A program made the translations under genes and the position numbers. From DATGZX01 sp035296965 (GTDB lineage: Bacteria > Planctomycetota > Planctomycetia > Gemmatales > Gemmataceae), in assembly GCA_035296965.1 (NCBI GenBank), contig DATGZX010000419.1, forward strand, positions 1 to 63,024: DNA of 63,024 nucleotides, given 5' to 3'. Shown piece by piece: positions 7,221 to 16,670 of the stretch. The notes below the pieces were generated by a model. The model was not told the DNA's origin, did no database searches, and was given only the letters and a program-made list of their open reading frames with translations. Numbering within the stretch: the stretch's first letter is position 1; the number at the start of each line of letters is the position of its first letter.

Positions 7221-8444
7221 ATGAGCGTGCGCGCATTGCCTGGTCTTGGGTGTCTGCTCGGCATCCCGCTCCTGGCGCTCGGATTCGCTGGCCGTGGGAC
7301 CACGGAAAGCGAGGCGCGTCTTGGAAACGACCCGGCCATCGCTCCCTATGTTACCTATCTTCGGGAGCATCCCGTCGGCGCGAAGCAGTTCATCCTCGAT
7401 CTCTTCGAGAAGTACGATCTCGTCGTCCTGGCAGAACGGGACCATGGAGAGACGACGCAATGGGAGTTCATCTTTGACCTGATCCGCGACCCTGCCTTCT
7501 CCTCCCGGGTCGGCTATCTCTTCACCGAATACGGCTCAGTCGATCAGCAACCCGACCTGGAAGCTTTTCTCAACGCGGACCACCTGGAGGATAGCCGGAT
7601 TCTCGCCCTGCTGCGCGACTTCATCCTCTGGCCGGAAGGGTGGGACAACAATAACCTCTTCGAGTTCATGCGGAAGTTCTACGCATGGAACCGGTCCGTG
7701 CCCGCGGAGCGCAGGATCGCCTGGTATTTCTCCGACATCCCGTGGAAATGGACCGGCATGACGCGGGCGGAGTACAAGGCTCAGACCGACCTGGCTCAGG
7801 CGGGACGGGACGAAATCATGGCCCTGCGGATCCGCTACCGCTTCGAGGAAATCCTGCGGTCGCCGGCTACCCGCAAGAAGGCCCTCGTGATCATGAACAC
7901 TCGCCATGCGTTCAAGGTTCCCCTGAAGAAGGGCGACGCCTTCTTCTACGACAACCTGGGCTCCGCCCTGGTCAAGTGGCAGCCGACAGCCGGCCGAACG
8001 GCCTTCGTCATGATGAACTACATCCATTCGTTCCGCCCCGGAGCCGGTGGGATCAGTCAGGCGCCGGTCCACGACGGGAAATGGGACGCCGCCTTCGCCG
8101 CCTGCGGCAACGCGCCACGGGGCGTGAGCTTTCACGATTCTCCCTTCGGTCGGGATGCGTTCGATTACCTCGGCTTCGAACCGCTCAAAGTGCAGTACCG
8201 CGACGTTTTCGACGGCATGGTCTTCTACCAGCCGCTCGAGAAACACCGGCTTCACAACGATATCCCCGGCTTCCATGACGACGCGTTCAAGGCGGTGGTT
8301 TTGCGTCGGGCGGAGCTGAACAACAGTGTCGACGCCATGAAGGAGTTATTCAAGGAACGCCAGGAACATCCGGAGAAGTACGGCCTTCGTCCGGCTTATG
8401 ACCAGAAAACGCTTCAGCCAATCTCCAAGTGGCTTGAACGATGA
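7221..8444 (+). CDS. secreted EreA/ChaN-like protein
   Basis: 407 aa with an N-terminal signal peptide and an AAGGAG ribosome site. The segment KYDLVVLAERDHGETTQWEF, then LFTEYGSV, and later ALVIMNTRHAF resemble the erythromycin-esterase / ChaN (haem-binding uptake) superfamily, where HGE- and E-containing motifs line the active site. The match is only to superfamily level. The C-terminal third (after about residue 270) is not recognisable. It could be a hydrolase acting outside the cytoplasm; antibiotic inactivation cannot be claimed. Confidence 0.5.
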   Translation: MSVRALPGLGCLLGIPLLALGFAGRGTTESEARLGNDPAIAPYVTYLREHPVGAKQFILDLFEKYDLVVLAERDHGETTQWEFIFDLIRDPAFSSRVGYLFTEYGSVDQQPDLEAFLNADHLEDSRILALLRDFILWPEGWDNNNLFEFMRKFYAWNRSVPAERRIAWYFSDIPWKWTGMTRAEYKAQTDLAQAGRDEIMALRIRYRFEEILRSPATRKKALVIMNTRHAFKVPLKKGDAFFYDNLGSALVKWQPTAGRTAFVMMNYIHSFRPGAGGISQAPVHDGKWDAAFAACGNAPRGVSFHDSPFGRDAFDYLGFEPLKVQYRDVFDGMVFYQPLEKHRLHNDIPGFHDDAFKAVVLRRAELNNSVDAMKELFKERQEHPEKYGLRPAYDQKTLQPISKWLER

Positions 8445-8549
8445 ATTAGGATCTGCAATCCTCCCGACAAGATCGTGGCAAGCGAGAGGTCACGCAGCCG
8501 ACTGCCAAGCTCTCGCGGCCTTTCAGAAGTAACCTTCAGGAACACTGTC

Positions 8550-9308
8550 ATGATTGAATTCGAGGATCGCGGCAAGATCACGCTCCTCCGCATGGCGCGC
8601 GGCAAGGGGAACGCCCTGAACATAGAGTTTCTCGAGGCAATCGTCGGCGCGCTCGACCGGCTCGAGGGCAATCCCGCGCGGGCGGGGATTGTCACGGGGC
8701 AGGGCAGCGTGTTCGGCGCAGGGGTCGATCTGCCGGCATTAGTCGAAGGCGGGCCCGAGTATGTTCGGCGTTTTCTCCCGCTCCTGGAACGAGTTTTCGA
8801 GCGCTTTGCCACGTTTCCCAAGCCGCTGGTCGCCGCAGTCAACGGTCACGCCATCGCCGGCGGCGCGATCATCATGCTCGCCTGCGATCAACGGCTGCTT
8901 GCCCGCGGCAGCGCTCGGATCGGCCTGACGGAAGTGCGCGTTGGTGTCATGTTCCCCTCTTGGGCGCTCGAGATCGCCCGCTTCAGCACGCCGCCTGAAC
9001 ATTTCCGGACACTGATTTGCACCGGCCGCACGTGGGAGCCGGAGGACGCTCTGTCTCGCGGGCTGGTGGACGAACTGACCGAGCCCGAACGCTTGCTCGA
9101 TCGAGCGCGGGAATTGGCCGAGGAACTCGCCGCGATCCCGCAACCCGCGTTTACGACGACGAAACTGGCGGTGCGCCGCCCGCTGATCGAGGCGGCTCGA
9201 CAGCAAGCGCGATTGACAGGCGAGGCGGTCGTGCAGCATTGGTGTGCGCCGGAAACGCTGCACTGCATCGCAACATTTGCAGAACAGGCGATCAAACGAC
9301 GGGGCTAA
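8550..9308 (+). CDS. enoyl-CoA hydratase/isomerase family protein
   Basis: 252-residue crotonase-fold protein. The start MIEFEDRGKITLL at 8550 has an AGGAA site; the upstream extension to 8475 is not homologous. Motifs: substrate-binding GSVFGAGVDL about residue 54, oxyanion loop NGHAIAGGA about residue 97, and LTEVRVGVMFP about residue 125. The EVRVG segment has Glu at the usual first catalytic position; the second is not obvious, so this could be an isomerase or another crotonase activity. Expected to be cytoplasmic, acting on acyl-CoA. It follows the 7221 gene by 105 bases, so co-transcription is possible. Confidence 0.88.
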   Translation: MIEFEDRGKITLLRMARGKGNALNIEFLEAIVGALDRLEGNPARAGIVTGQGSVFGAGVDLPALVEGGPEYVRRFLPLLERVFERFATFPKPLVAAVNGHAIAGGAIIMLACDQRLLARGSARIGLTEVRVGVMFPSWALEIARFSTPPEHFRTLICTGRTWEPEDALSRGLVDELTEPERLLDRARELAEELAAIPQPAFTTTKLAVRRPLIEAARQQARLTGEAVVQHWCAPETLHCIATFAEQAIKRRG

Positions 9309-10197
9309 GTGAGTTCGAGTAGGATCCCCAACCCGGATTATTCATTGCCAAGGAGAAATGGCACAGTCTGCGCCACACCAGCCCGACGCGTGAGCGAGGT
9401 TAACTTCTGACCCCACCCTCGCCAACGCGTCGGCCTCCTGTGGGATCATGAATAATGCGGGCTATGTCATTCTGAGAATATTAAACAGCAAAAACCGGCA
9501 GGGCGCAACACGATGCGCGCGCGGAAAAGCGCGCAAAATCGCGGAAAAGACGTGGTTTTCGTCACCACCCGAACATAATGAGAATGGCCCCCCCTCGAAA
9601 TGCCATGTCGAGGCTTCAGAAAGTGCCAAGAACACGGGCTTTTGCGTGGTAATCTTTTTGGGACTAAAAAGGCCCTTGGCGCAAAATGTGTTTTGGGGTC
9701 CCAAAACAGGAATTTCCCAAGATAATAGGGACTCTTTTACGCTTCATCTTTGAACGAGCCGCTTCTCTTGACGAGCCAAATTCCCTGGAAAAATCAGCAC
9801 AAATGCTCAGGCGGGGATCTCATCGATCAGAACGGGATCGAAAGCCTGTCTAAGACGTGTTGTCTGGGGTGCCTCCGCACAAGTGTCATTTTAGCACCTG
9901 CAAGGCAGCCATTCAGCTGCATAGCTTGTCTTGGCGAAATCTGCCTCAGCAGATCGAACCAGACAGCCGCAAGCGTGTCCCTCGGCAATCCTTTCGACAA
10001 GTTGGGGGAGGTTTGCCAGATCCGATAGCCTAGGTCCGAAGCAAGACATCTATCCAAGGCTGCACAGACTTGCATCTCATTTCCCTTGCAGCAGCAGATC
10101 GAGCAATCCACAATACCTCTTTCCTTGCAGTGTCGGCCTAGAAAAGGATCGGCCGTTCCAAGATGGTGCGAATCGGCAAAGAGTGGAGAGAGGAACC
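9309..10197. other. long stretch without a recognisable gene
   Basis: Nearly 900 bases, partly less GC-rich than the surroundings (9440-9780). Short open frames on both strands (for example 9448-9753 plus and 9827-10225 minus) lack recognisable motifs and good starts. It is most likely decayed DNA. The last 60 bases hold the msrA leader, with GAGAGGAA as ribosome site. Confidence 0.4.
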
Positions 10198-10740
10198 ATG
10201 TCAAATTCGACAGAGATCGCGACACTAGCAGGCGGTTGCTTCTGGTGTCTGGAGGCGGTGTTCGAACAGCTTCAAGGCGTTCTCAAGGTGGAATCGGGGT
10301 ATGCCGGCGGGCTTGTCGAAAATCCCACCTATCACCAGGTCTGCACCGGAACGACCGGACACGCGGAGGTCGTGCAGGTGACGTTTGATCCTTCCCTGGT
10401 CAGCTACCAGGAGGTTCTCGACGTGTTCTTCGGCATCCACGACCCTACCACGCTGAATCGACAGGGGGCGGACGTTGGCACGCAATACCGGTCTGCTATC
10501 CTCTACCACTCGCCGGCGCAGAAGGCCGTTGCCGAGAAGCGCATCGACGAACTCAATGCGGCCAAGATCTGGGATAAACCGATCGTCACTCAGGTCGTGC
10601 CCTTGAGCGTTTTCCACCGTGCGGAGGATTATCACCAGGGCTACTTCCGGGGCAATCCTGGCCAACCGTACTGTGCCGCGGTGGTTTCACCCAAAGTGGC
10701 CAAGTTCCGCAAGCAATTCGCGACGAAGCTCAAGCCCTGA
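10198..10740 (+). CDS. msrA: peptide methionine-(S)-S-oxide reductase
   Basis: 180-residue MsrA that reduces the S epimer of methionine sulfoxide in free or protein-bound form using thioredoxin. The catalytic motif GGCFWC is at residues 12-17, followed by the family blocks SGYAGG, HAEVVQVTFDP, and FGIHDPTTLNRQGADVGTQY. The C-terminal EDYHQGYF and NPGQPYC block is present, with a possible recycling Cys. The ATG at 10198 follows a GAGAGGAA site; the longer frame from 9931 is not MsrA. There is no MsrB domain or neighbour. Expected to be cytoplasmic. Confidence 0.97.
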   Translation: MSNSTEIATLAGGCFWCLEAVFEQLQGVLKVESGYAGGLVENPTYHQVCTGTTGHAEVVQVTFDPSLVSYQEVLDVFFGIHDPTTLNRQGADVGTQYRSAILYHSPAQKAVAEKRIDELNAAKIWDKPIVTQVVPLSVFHRAEDYHQGYFRGNPGQPYCAAVVSPKVAKFRKQFATKLKP

Positions 10741-11111
10741 GCGATTCCCTGGCGCAAGCCTGTCATCTCAGCCCGGCCGTCAGCCACCGCGAACACATAA
10801 CAGGGCGACCTCCGCCTAGCGATCGGCAACAGACTAGCGGGCCGCACGAAGATAGCAATTTGGAGTACGCCCAGCTTGCCGTAGAGTTCGCGTGGGACCT
10901 GGAGACTCCGTGGAAAGATTGAGGCAGGCAGTTGGACCGTTCGATTCTCCCCTTTAATTCCTTGATCTCCGAAATCCCTGGCGGATTACTCGCCCATATC
11001 CGGTTCCTGTTAATGAGACAATCGCTGTCCTTTTCTGTCCGGTAAGCCAGCCGTTGGTTTACCAGTCGGTCCCAAGCAGCGCCTCGACACTTCCAGCCAC
11101 GGGGGGACTGT
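10741..11111. other. gene-free spacer
   Basis: About 370 bases after msrA. I see no gene, strong hairpin or repeat in it. Confidence 0.35.
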
Positions 11112-11882
11112 ATGGTAGCGGTCAGAGAGTGCTGGGCTACGGTGCGCCATCCGCAAAGCCCGCAGAGTTATCCAATGCTGTTGAGAGAATTGTCGTACCC
11201 GACGAGAGTGTTGGACCTCTCGTGCGTGGAAATCCGCCTGGCCATGCCCGTGTGCGTGGCCGTTGGCTCGGATCTGGCTGCAGTGCTAACCGTGGGGCCG
11301 CAAAGAACCGAGCGCGCCTTGTTGGCACGGGTGGGCCGTGTCTGGGAAGAGCAGGGCTGTTTCTGGGTCGCCCAATGCGACCTTCTCGCTCCGCTGGCCC
11401 AAGACGAACTCGACGGTCTGACAAGTGGCAGCGGCCACGCTGCGCAGGCTCCTTGCGCAGATCCGCGCCCATCGCAGATCGATGAGGATACGAGGGAACG
11501 CCGCGGCGCGGTCCGCCAGCAATGCTCCGGACTATTGCCAGCCTTCGTGCCTTCCATGGGCCGGCGCGTATCGGCGCTGGTCAAGAATGCTTCCCGGGTC
11601 GGCCTGGCAGTGCTTCTCGACTGCCCGATAGCGATCGGTGAGAAACTAATCTTCGAAACTGGAGAGAATAGCCCGTCCGAGTCTTTGGCATGTCGCGCAC
11701 AAGTCGTGCGCTGCCTGCGCTATTCTCGGGAAAGCTGGTTAGTGGGCTGTCAGTTTTCGACTCCGCTCAGCGACAGGGAACTAAGCTTTCTATTGAGCCA
11801 GCAGCTCGAGCCGTGCAACCAGGAACCAAGACAGGCAATAGAATTGGAAGCTGTCCCGTCATCCTGCGGTAGTACCCCCTGA
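11112..11882 (+). CDS. protein with two PilZ-like domains
   Basis: The frame gives up to 256 aa; ATG 11175 (MLRELSYPTRVLDL) is an equally good start. The first module (RVLDLSCVEIRLAMP to DLLAPLAQDELDGL) and second (RRVSALVKNASRVGLAVLLD to STPLSDRELSFLL) share the PilZ layout: N/DxSxxG-like turn, beta strands, then F/C-x-PL at the end of the barrel. PilZ domains bind c-di-GMP through RxxxR and D/NxSxxG. Here the first RxxxR is not visible and the first turn lacks Gly, so that domain may not bind the nucleotide. No effector domain is attached. Expected to be cytoplasmic. Confidence 0.6.
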   Translation: MVAVRECWATVRHPQSPQSYPMLLRELSYPTRVLDLSCVEIRLAMPVCVAVGSDLAAVLTVGPQRTERALLARVGRVWEEQGCFWVAQCDLLAPLAQDELDGLTSGSGHAAQAPCADPRPSQIDEDTRERRGAVRQQCSGLLPAFVPSMGRRVSALVKNASRVGLAVLLDCPIAIGEKLIFETGENSPSESLACRAQVVRCLRYSRESWLVGCQFSTPLSDRELSFLLSQQLEPCNQEPRQAIELEAVPSSCGSTP

Positions 11883-11965
11883 TAGAATAGGCAATGCGCT
11901 TCGGTGATCCAGTTTCACCCGGCGAGGGCGCTTCACCGGCGGCGAGTCGAACGACAGATGCAATC

Positions 11966-12487
11966 ATGACGACCAAGCAACCAACTCCGCAAGCTGAAAT
12001 CTCTGAGCGCATCCGGCTTGCCGTCGAGAAGAACCCTCGAAAGATGACGCTGCAACTGGCCCGCGACCTTGGTGTGCCGGAGGTCGAGGTCATCCGAGCA
12101 TTTCCGCCTGATCGGGTCACGGAACTTGATTTGGCCCGGTGGGAGGAGTTGCTCCGGAGCCTCGAGGCCTTGGGGCCTGTTCGGGTGCTGGTGTCCAACG
12201 GTGCAACGACGATTGAGGTTGATGGGCAGTTCGGCGGCTTCAGTTCCGCTGGTGAATTCTTCAACGTACAGACTGAATCACTCGACATGCACATCCGCTG
12301 GCAGCAATTGGCTGCGGCGTTCGCCGTGGAAAAACCCGGTCACATGGACGGCACCGCTACGCGCAGCATTCAGTTCTTCGATCGGGCCGGTGCCGCCGCT
12401 TTCAAAGTCTTCCTCAATTTTGGAGGTGCGATCGCGCCTGAGCGCGAAGCACAGTTCATCGATCTGCGGACCAAATTCAGACGCTAG
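11966..12487 (+). CDS. HutX/ChuX-like haem utilisation protein
   Basis: 173 aa from ATG 11966 (MTTKQPTPQAEI); the frame to 11894 is probably untranslated. It has the HutX pattern: an N-terminal helical part (LARDLGVPEVEVIRAFP), W..LL..L.. LG.V, VLVSNGATTIEVDGQF, SLDMHIRW about residue 107, VEKPGHMDG about 120, and SIQFFDRAGAAAFKVFL. Known members are cytoplasmic haem carriers or haem-degrading partners next to haem ABC importers. No receptor, TonB or ABC gene is nearby, so this copy is an orphan. Confidence 0.8.
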   Translation: MTTKQPTPQAEISERIRLAVEKNPRKMTLQLARDLGVPEVEVIRAFPPDRVTELDLARWEELLRSLEALGPVRVLVSNGATTIEVDGQFGGFSSAGEFFNVQTESLDMHIRWQQLAAAFAVEKPGHMDGTATRSIQFFDRAGAAAFKVFLNFGGAIAPEREAQFIDLRTKFRR

Positions 12488-13107
12488 CGACCGCCGATTG
12501 CCTGGGCCTCGAGCAGCAGAATCGCCCGTTGACTCCGCATCCTGGGGGAGCGGTAATATCAGGCCACACAGCCAGCATGGGGTCTGGCATGCTTTCGGTT
12601 GTGAAGCTCATCCTCGGCCGTGGCCACAGAGCGCCGCTTCCGCTGTCCGTGTCTACGAGCGTCTGCATTGCTCCGGGAATGAAGTCGTAGACAAAAAGAT
12701 ACTGCATCTGGTCTTGGAGCAATTTCTTACTTCGTCCTTCTCAAGTCCTAGGTCGTTAGCTACCTGATCGTTAGATACTATCGCGGTATAGCGATCGGGA
12801 CAAAACGCGTTCTGCTGTTTGACACGCATTATTGTATGGCCTAGATTTTGGAACTCGCAGGCGAATCGGCCCTTTTTATGGACTGCCTGCCGGTCAACGG
12901 ATTGACCCGTCACGTCGCGCCGTCAAGGATAGCGCGTCCGCTGCGCTTTTGACGCGACCCCTTCCGTACGAGATCTCATTTGCGATCAATTGGCCCTTGC
13001 GGACGGCCGCGCGGCCTGCCATAGGCTCATCGTCGAGGTGTCGTCCATCTTCACGAACTCCGTGCGGCGGTCGCCGAGATCGCTACACGACGGTTGGAGG
13101 TAGGAAA
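12488..13107. other. gene-free region upstream of the 13108 gene
   Basis: 620 bases. Small minus-strand frames (12477-12722, 12653-12913) show no motif or ribosome site that I trust. The right end carries GGAGGTAGG, the ribosome site of the next gene. Confidence 0.4.
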
Positions 13108-14400
13108 ATGAGGATGCGGTCGTTAGTGGTTGCACTGCTCGCATTGTCCCTTGGCCGCTCTGTTTGGGCGGGCGGTCCGGCGCAGTCGGACCCGATTCTC
13201 ATGCCGACGGTGACGAGTTTCCGTCTCAGGTACCTGGGCGCGATCAAGGTGCCGATGGAAGTCGAGGATAATGCTTACGGAGCATTGGCGCTCCGCACTT
13301 ACCCGAATGGGACCAAGACGTTTATTATCGTTGGCCGCACGACGGAGGGAACGAACGCATTCGAGTTCAGCAATCCCGGACCTCACCCCAATCTGTCCGT
13401 GGCCCAGCGCGGGACCCTGGTCAAAGCATGGGGAGATATCTACCAAGGGCACCGCACCTGGCCGGTTGCCTACAGCAGCGGGCAGATCGAGACCGAAGGG
13501 CTGTTCTGGCTCGGCAACAAAACCCTGCTCTGGACCTACGGTTACAACTACGACGTGACTGGGGGCTCAAAGCCCGTTGTGGGCATTACGCAATTCAACT
13601 CAGATGGAAGCATTTCAGCATTCGGTCCGTGGCAGGCTAATGTCAACTCGCACCGACTTCGCAACTATGGCGTGGCGGTGCCGAGCTGGTTTGCGAGCGC
13701 TTACACCGGAGGGAGAACATTGGCGCTTGGAGCCGGAATCGAGTCCGGAGCGAGCGAAGCTTCCTTCGGCCCTGGCCTTTTTGCGGTGGATACGCCGACT
13801 AGCCGCACACCCACTTCCCATGTGCTGACCACCCGAGAACTGTCTTTCTACCCCGAGGAACCTTATCAGCATCGATTCCATCGCGATACGCAATATGAGG
13901 TCCTCAATAGCATTGGTGGTATCCTGCGCCAGCCCGATGATCAGTTCGCGCCGCCACGCGATGGAGTCGGTTACTGGGGCTCGGCGGATTTTATCCGCGC
14001 GAGCACGTGGATCGATCTGCCGGATGTTCAGGGCGTCATGTTTTTTGGCCGTTTGGGTTACGACGACATGTGGTATGGCAATAGCCCCCTGCCGACCGGG
14101 GTTCAGGATCCTTGCCATGCCACCAAGGGCCAGCATGCATCCCACTATGCCGCACGGTGGTTCATCTACGCTCCAGCCGACCTCGCCAAGGTCGCGACCA
14201 GGCAGGTATCGTCCTGGCAAATTACTCCCACGGAAGTCTTCGATCCCACCGTGCTATTCAACATGGAATTGAACTGCGATAAATTGATCACGGGTGCAGC
14301 CTTCGATCCGGACACACGAACGCTCTATGTTTGTGCTCCTGCGGTAGACAATCCAACGAACAGCAGGCTGCCGGTGATCTACGCATTTGCGATCAGGTGA
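13108..14400 (+). CDS. secreted protein of unknown function
   Basis: 430 aa starting MRMRSLVVALLALSLGRSVWA, a clear signal peptide with cleavage near AWA-GG, preceded by GGAGGTAGG. The mature part is rich in Gly, Trp and Tyr. It contains repeated strand-like blocks (RYLGAIKVP, TFIIVGRTTEG, LFWLGNKTLLWTYGYNY, RTLALGAG, TRTLYVCAP), suggesting a beta-propeller-like extracellular protein. I do not recognise catalytic residues. It is convergent with the 14510 gene; the gap holds only short hairpins. Confidence 0.75.
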   Translation: MRMRSLVVALLALSLGRSVWAGGPAQSDPILMPTVTSFRLRYLGAIKVPMEVEDNAYGALALRTYPNGTKTFIIVGRTTEGTNAFEFSNPGPHPNLSVAQRGTLVKAWGDIYQGHRTWPVAYSSGQIETEGLFWLGNKTLLWTYGYNYDVTGGSKPVVGITQFNSDGSISAFGPWQANVNSHRLRNYGVAVPSWFASAYTGGRTLALGAGIESGASEASFGPGLFAVDTPTSRTPTSHVLTTRELSFYPEEPYQHRFHRDTQYEVLNSIGGILRQPDDQFAPPRDGVGYWGSADFIRASTWIDLPDVQGVMFFGRLGYDDMWYGNSPLPTGVQDPCHATKGQHASHYAARWFIYAPADLAKVATRQVSSWQITPTEVFDPTVLFNMELNCDKLITGAAFDPDTRTLYVCAPAVDNPTNSRLPVIYAFAIR

Positions 14401-14509
14401 GCATCGCCGGCATGCAAACAGAGGCGTTGCGCGCCGTTAGTCTTGGGGCGAACGACACTTACCCGTAAGCAGGGCCCCGGCTTGCGTAAGCCTTGACCGC
14501 AATTCGTAG

Positions 14510-16276
14510 TCACCTATCCCGGATCTTGGTGGCGAAGTCAATCCAGCCGATCATCATTTCTTCCCAGGTCTGATCACCCCAACGCACGGGGATCGTCGAG
14601 TCTGGATTGCTCAGGTTCTTGGCCGAGTTGTCAAAATGGGCCTCGCAGTGGATTTTGGTCCCCTTCGGCATCAAGAGCGGCTTGGCCTCGCGGTAGGCGC
14701 TTTGCCAGTTGAAGTCGTAGCGCGGAATCGACAGGAGAATGTCCTGCTTTCCGTCCGGATAGATAACGGAGTACTTGAAATCCTTGCCGCGCAGATGCAA
14801 GTGCGGCATGAACCCCAGGAGCTGGCTGTCCTCGGGGAACTGGAACCACTGTTCCACAGGTTGATTGTCCGCCCCGGCCGGGATCTGGAACTCGTTATTG
14901 GCAATGCCGATGGTGCGGGCCTCGTACTTGGGCTCCTGCCTCGCGAAGATGATGCCAACCCTGGAACGATCCTTCTGGGCCGTGCCGTTCGGCGTGTAAT
15001 GAAGCTCGAAGATCAAATCGGCGCCGGCGGGAATCTTCTTGGCTGTGCCGGGCGGGAGGATCTGGGGCATGTCGCCCGGAGCAGTGCCGCACAGCAGCTG
15101 CGTATCGGGATTGCCCGGTTGATAATCTTCACCCGCGGCCACCACCCAGATAATGATGTGATGCACGACGGAAGGGACGCCAGCGCGAGTTTCCGCACGC
15201 TCGACCCAGCGATCTTGCTTGAAATTCGTGTGGACGCGGAAACGTTGATAGGGAAGTCCGCCCCTGGGCATATCGGCGGGCACGTTGTAGGCGCTCGGCA
15301 TTTCGAACACGACGTCCGGTTTGCCGATTTGCCAGCCTCGGACAAACGCACGCGGCGGCGGCATGTCCTTGTTGTCGCCCTTGGGCGTGCCCTGATCGAG
15401 CCAGGCGAGCAAGGTTTTCCGATCCTGGTTGCTCAAGCTCCGGTCGTTGGCAAAATGGCCATACTGTGGGTCTGCATGCCAGGGGGGCATCCGCCGCTCG
15501 TTCAGCACCTCCCGAATCGTGTCGGCCCAGGCCATGGTATCGCGGTAGCTCAGAAACGACATGGGAGCCGCTTCGCCGGGGCGGTGACACTCCTGGCACT
15601 TCTGCTGCATGATGCGGGCGACGTGCTTGGTGTAGGTGACACTTCCTTCCGCCCTCGGCTTCGAAGCCCGGGCGATGATGCAGCCGGCCAGCTGGCTGGT
15701 GGGTTTGGCAATCGGCTTGCCGGCCAACAGTTCGTCCAAAGCGGTCAAGAGCTCGCGCGTCGTGGGCTTGGCCCGCTTGTAGCCGATGCCGAACTGGTCG
15801 TCGATGCGTCCGTGGTAGCGTATCTTGCGGTCGGTGTCGAGCAGGAACACTTCCGGAGTGCGTTGGGCACCGAAGCCGTCGGCGACAGCATTCTCCTCGT
15901 CCTTCAAGACCGGAAAACACAGGCCATTGCGCCGCGCGTGTTCTGCCACCTGCTCCGCCGAATCTTGCAGATTGGAATTGATTCCCAGGATTTGAACGCC
16001 GCGCGGGCCATATTCCATCTGCATCTCCACTAAACGCGGCAAATACGCATTGTTGATCACACACTCGGTGCCCATGAAGATGACCACCACGGCCTTCTTG
16101 GATTTCAGGCTGGCCAGTGACACTGTCTGACCCGTGGTGTCGGGGAGAGAGAAAGCCGGAGCGCTCGCGCCGATGGCGCTCGGGCGAGCATCGGCACGCA
16201 AGGAATAGGCGACGGGCGAAGAGACCACGGCAAGAACCGACAATGCGACCACGAGTGCAGCAACCCGGCGGTTCAT
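14510..16276 (-). CDS. redoxin / cytochrome c / copper-monooxygenase-like fusion
   Basis: 588 aa with signal peptide (MNRRVAALVVALSVLAVVSS) and GGAG ribosome site; the longer frame to 16519 is spurious. Domain 1 (about 35-190) is a peroxiredoxin/TlpA-like thioredoxin fold with TECVINNAYLPRL: it keeps one Cys (residue 72) but not the CxxC pair. Domain 2 has a CQECH haem c motif at 227-231 followed by GEAAPMSF. Domain 3 (about 350-588) has HHIIIWV, a FELHYTPNG block and MPHLHLRGKDF, His-rich motifs of type-II copper ascorbate-dependent monooxygenases. It presumably acts outside the cytoplasm as a multi-centre oxidoreductase; the substrate is unknown. Confidence 0.8.
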   Translation of the reverse strand: MNRRVAALVVALSVLAVVSSPVAYSLRADARPSAIGASAPAFSLPDTTGQTVSLASLKSKKAVVVIFMGTECVINNAYLPRLVEMQMEYGPRGVQILGINSNLQDSAEQVAEHARRNGLCFPVLKDEENAVADGFGAQRTPEVFLLDTDRKIRYHGRIDDQFGIGYKRAKPTTRELLTALDELLAGKPIAKPTSQLAGCIIARASKPRAEGSVTYTKHVARIMQQKCQECHRPGEAAPMSFLSYRDTMAWADTIREVLNERRMPPWHADPQYGHFANDRSLSNQDRKTLLAWLDQGTPKGDNKDMPPPRAFVRGWQIGKPDVVFEMPSAYNVPADMPRGGLPYQRFRVHTNFKQDRWVERAETRAGVPSVVHHIIIWVVAAGEDYQPGNPDTQLLCGTAPGDMPQILPPGTAKKIPAGADLIFELHYTPNGTAQKDRSRVGIIFARQEPKYEARTIGIANNEFQIPAGADNQPVEQWFQFPEDSQLLGFMPHLHLRGKDFKYSVIYPDGKQDILLSIPRYDFNWQSAYREAKPLLMPKGTKIHCEAHFDNSAKNLSNPDSTIPVRWGDQTWEEMMIGWIDFATKIRDR

Positions 16277-16670
16277 GAAGCGCTCCTTTGGCAGTTTCGT
16301 GGAGATGGAGAGCGGCCCAGTAGATTGGACGAGCTTAGCAGCAAGTGATGTGCCGGAGTGGCGAGCGCGGCACAGAGTTTCACGAATGGAGAGTGGACCG
16401 GCCAAAATGCGGTTATATGCTGAAGATTCTCCGGCTGCCTCTGCGATCGACAGACGGCCGGCATGTGCCCAATCGTTACACCAGTGGGCGGATTCGGACC
16501 AGCGCCACCTGCCACTCAAGCAGCAATAACACCTCTCTTGCTTGCGCGAACAGCGTAAGCCGCTGGGAAATGACCATTTGCCGGCGATCCTGGCGTCCGC
16601 GGGCTATGGTTTCGGGAGATGGCGCTACGCCGGAGATGAGCCGATTCTACGTGCTGCAAAAGGTGGTTCG

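Noticed and set aside
7221..8444. erythromycin resistance gene
   Set aside because: Only superfamily-level resemblance; an antibiotic role cannot be supported.
9448..9753. 101-codon plus-strand frame in the less GC-rich gap
   Set aside because: Unusual composition, no homology I recognise, no ribosome site.
9827..10225. 132-codon minus-strand frame overlapping the msrA leader
   Set aside because: Motif-free and without a ribosome site; one stretch looks protein-like but not enough to call.
14457..14492. short hairpins (CTTACCCGTAAG; GGCTT-GCGT-AAGCC) as terminator between convergent genes
   Set aside because: Five-base stems without a T-run; too weak to call.
14636..16033. 465-codon plus-strand open frame
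   Set aside because: Antisense to the redoxin-cytochrome fusion, whose frame has clear motifs; long antisense frames are expected at this GC content.
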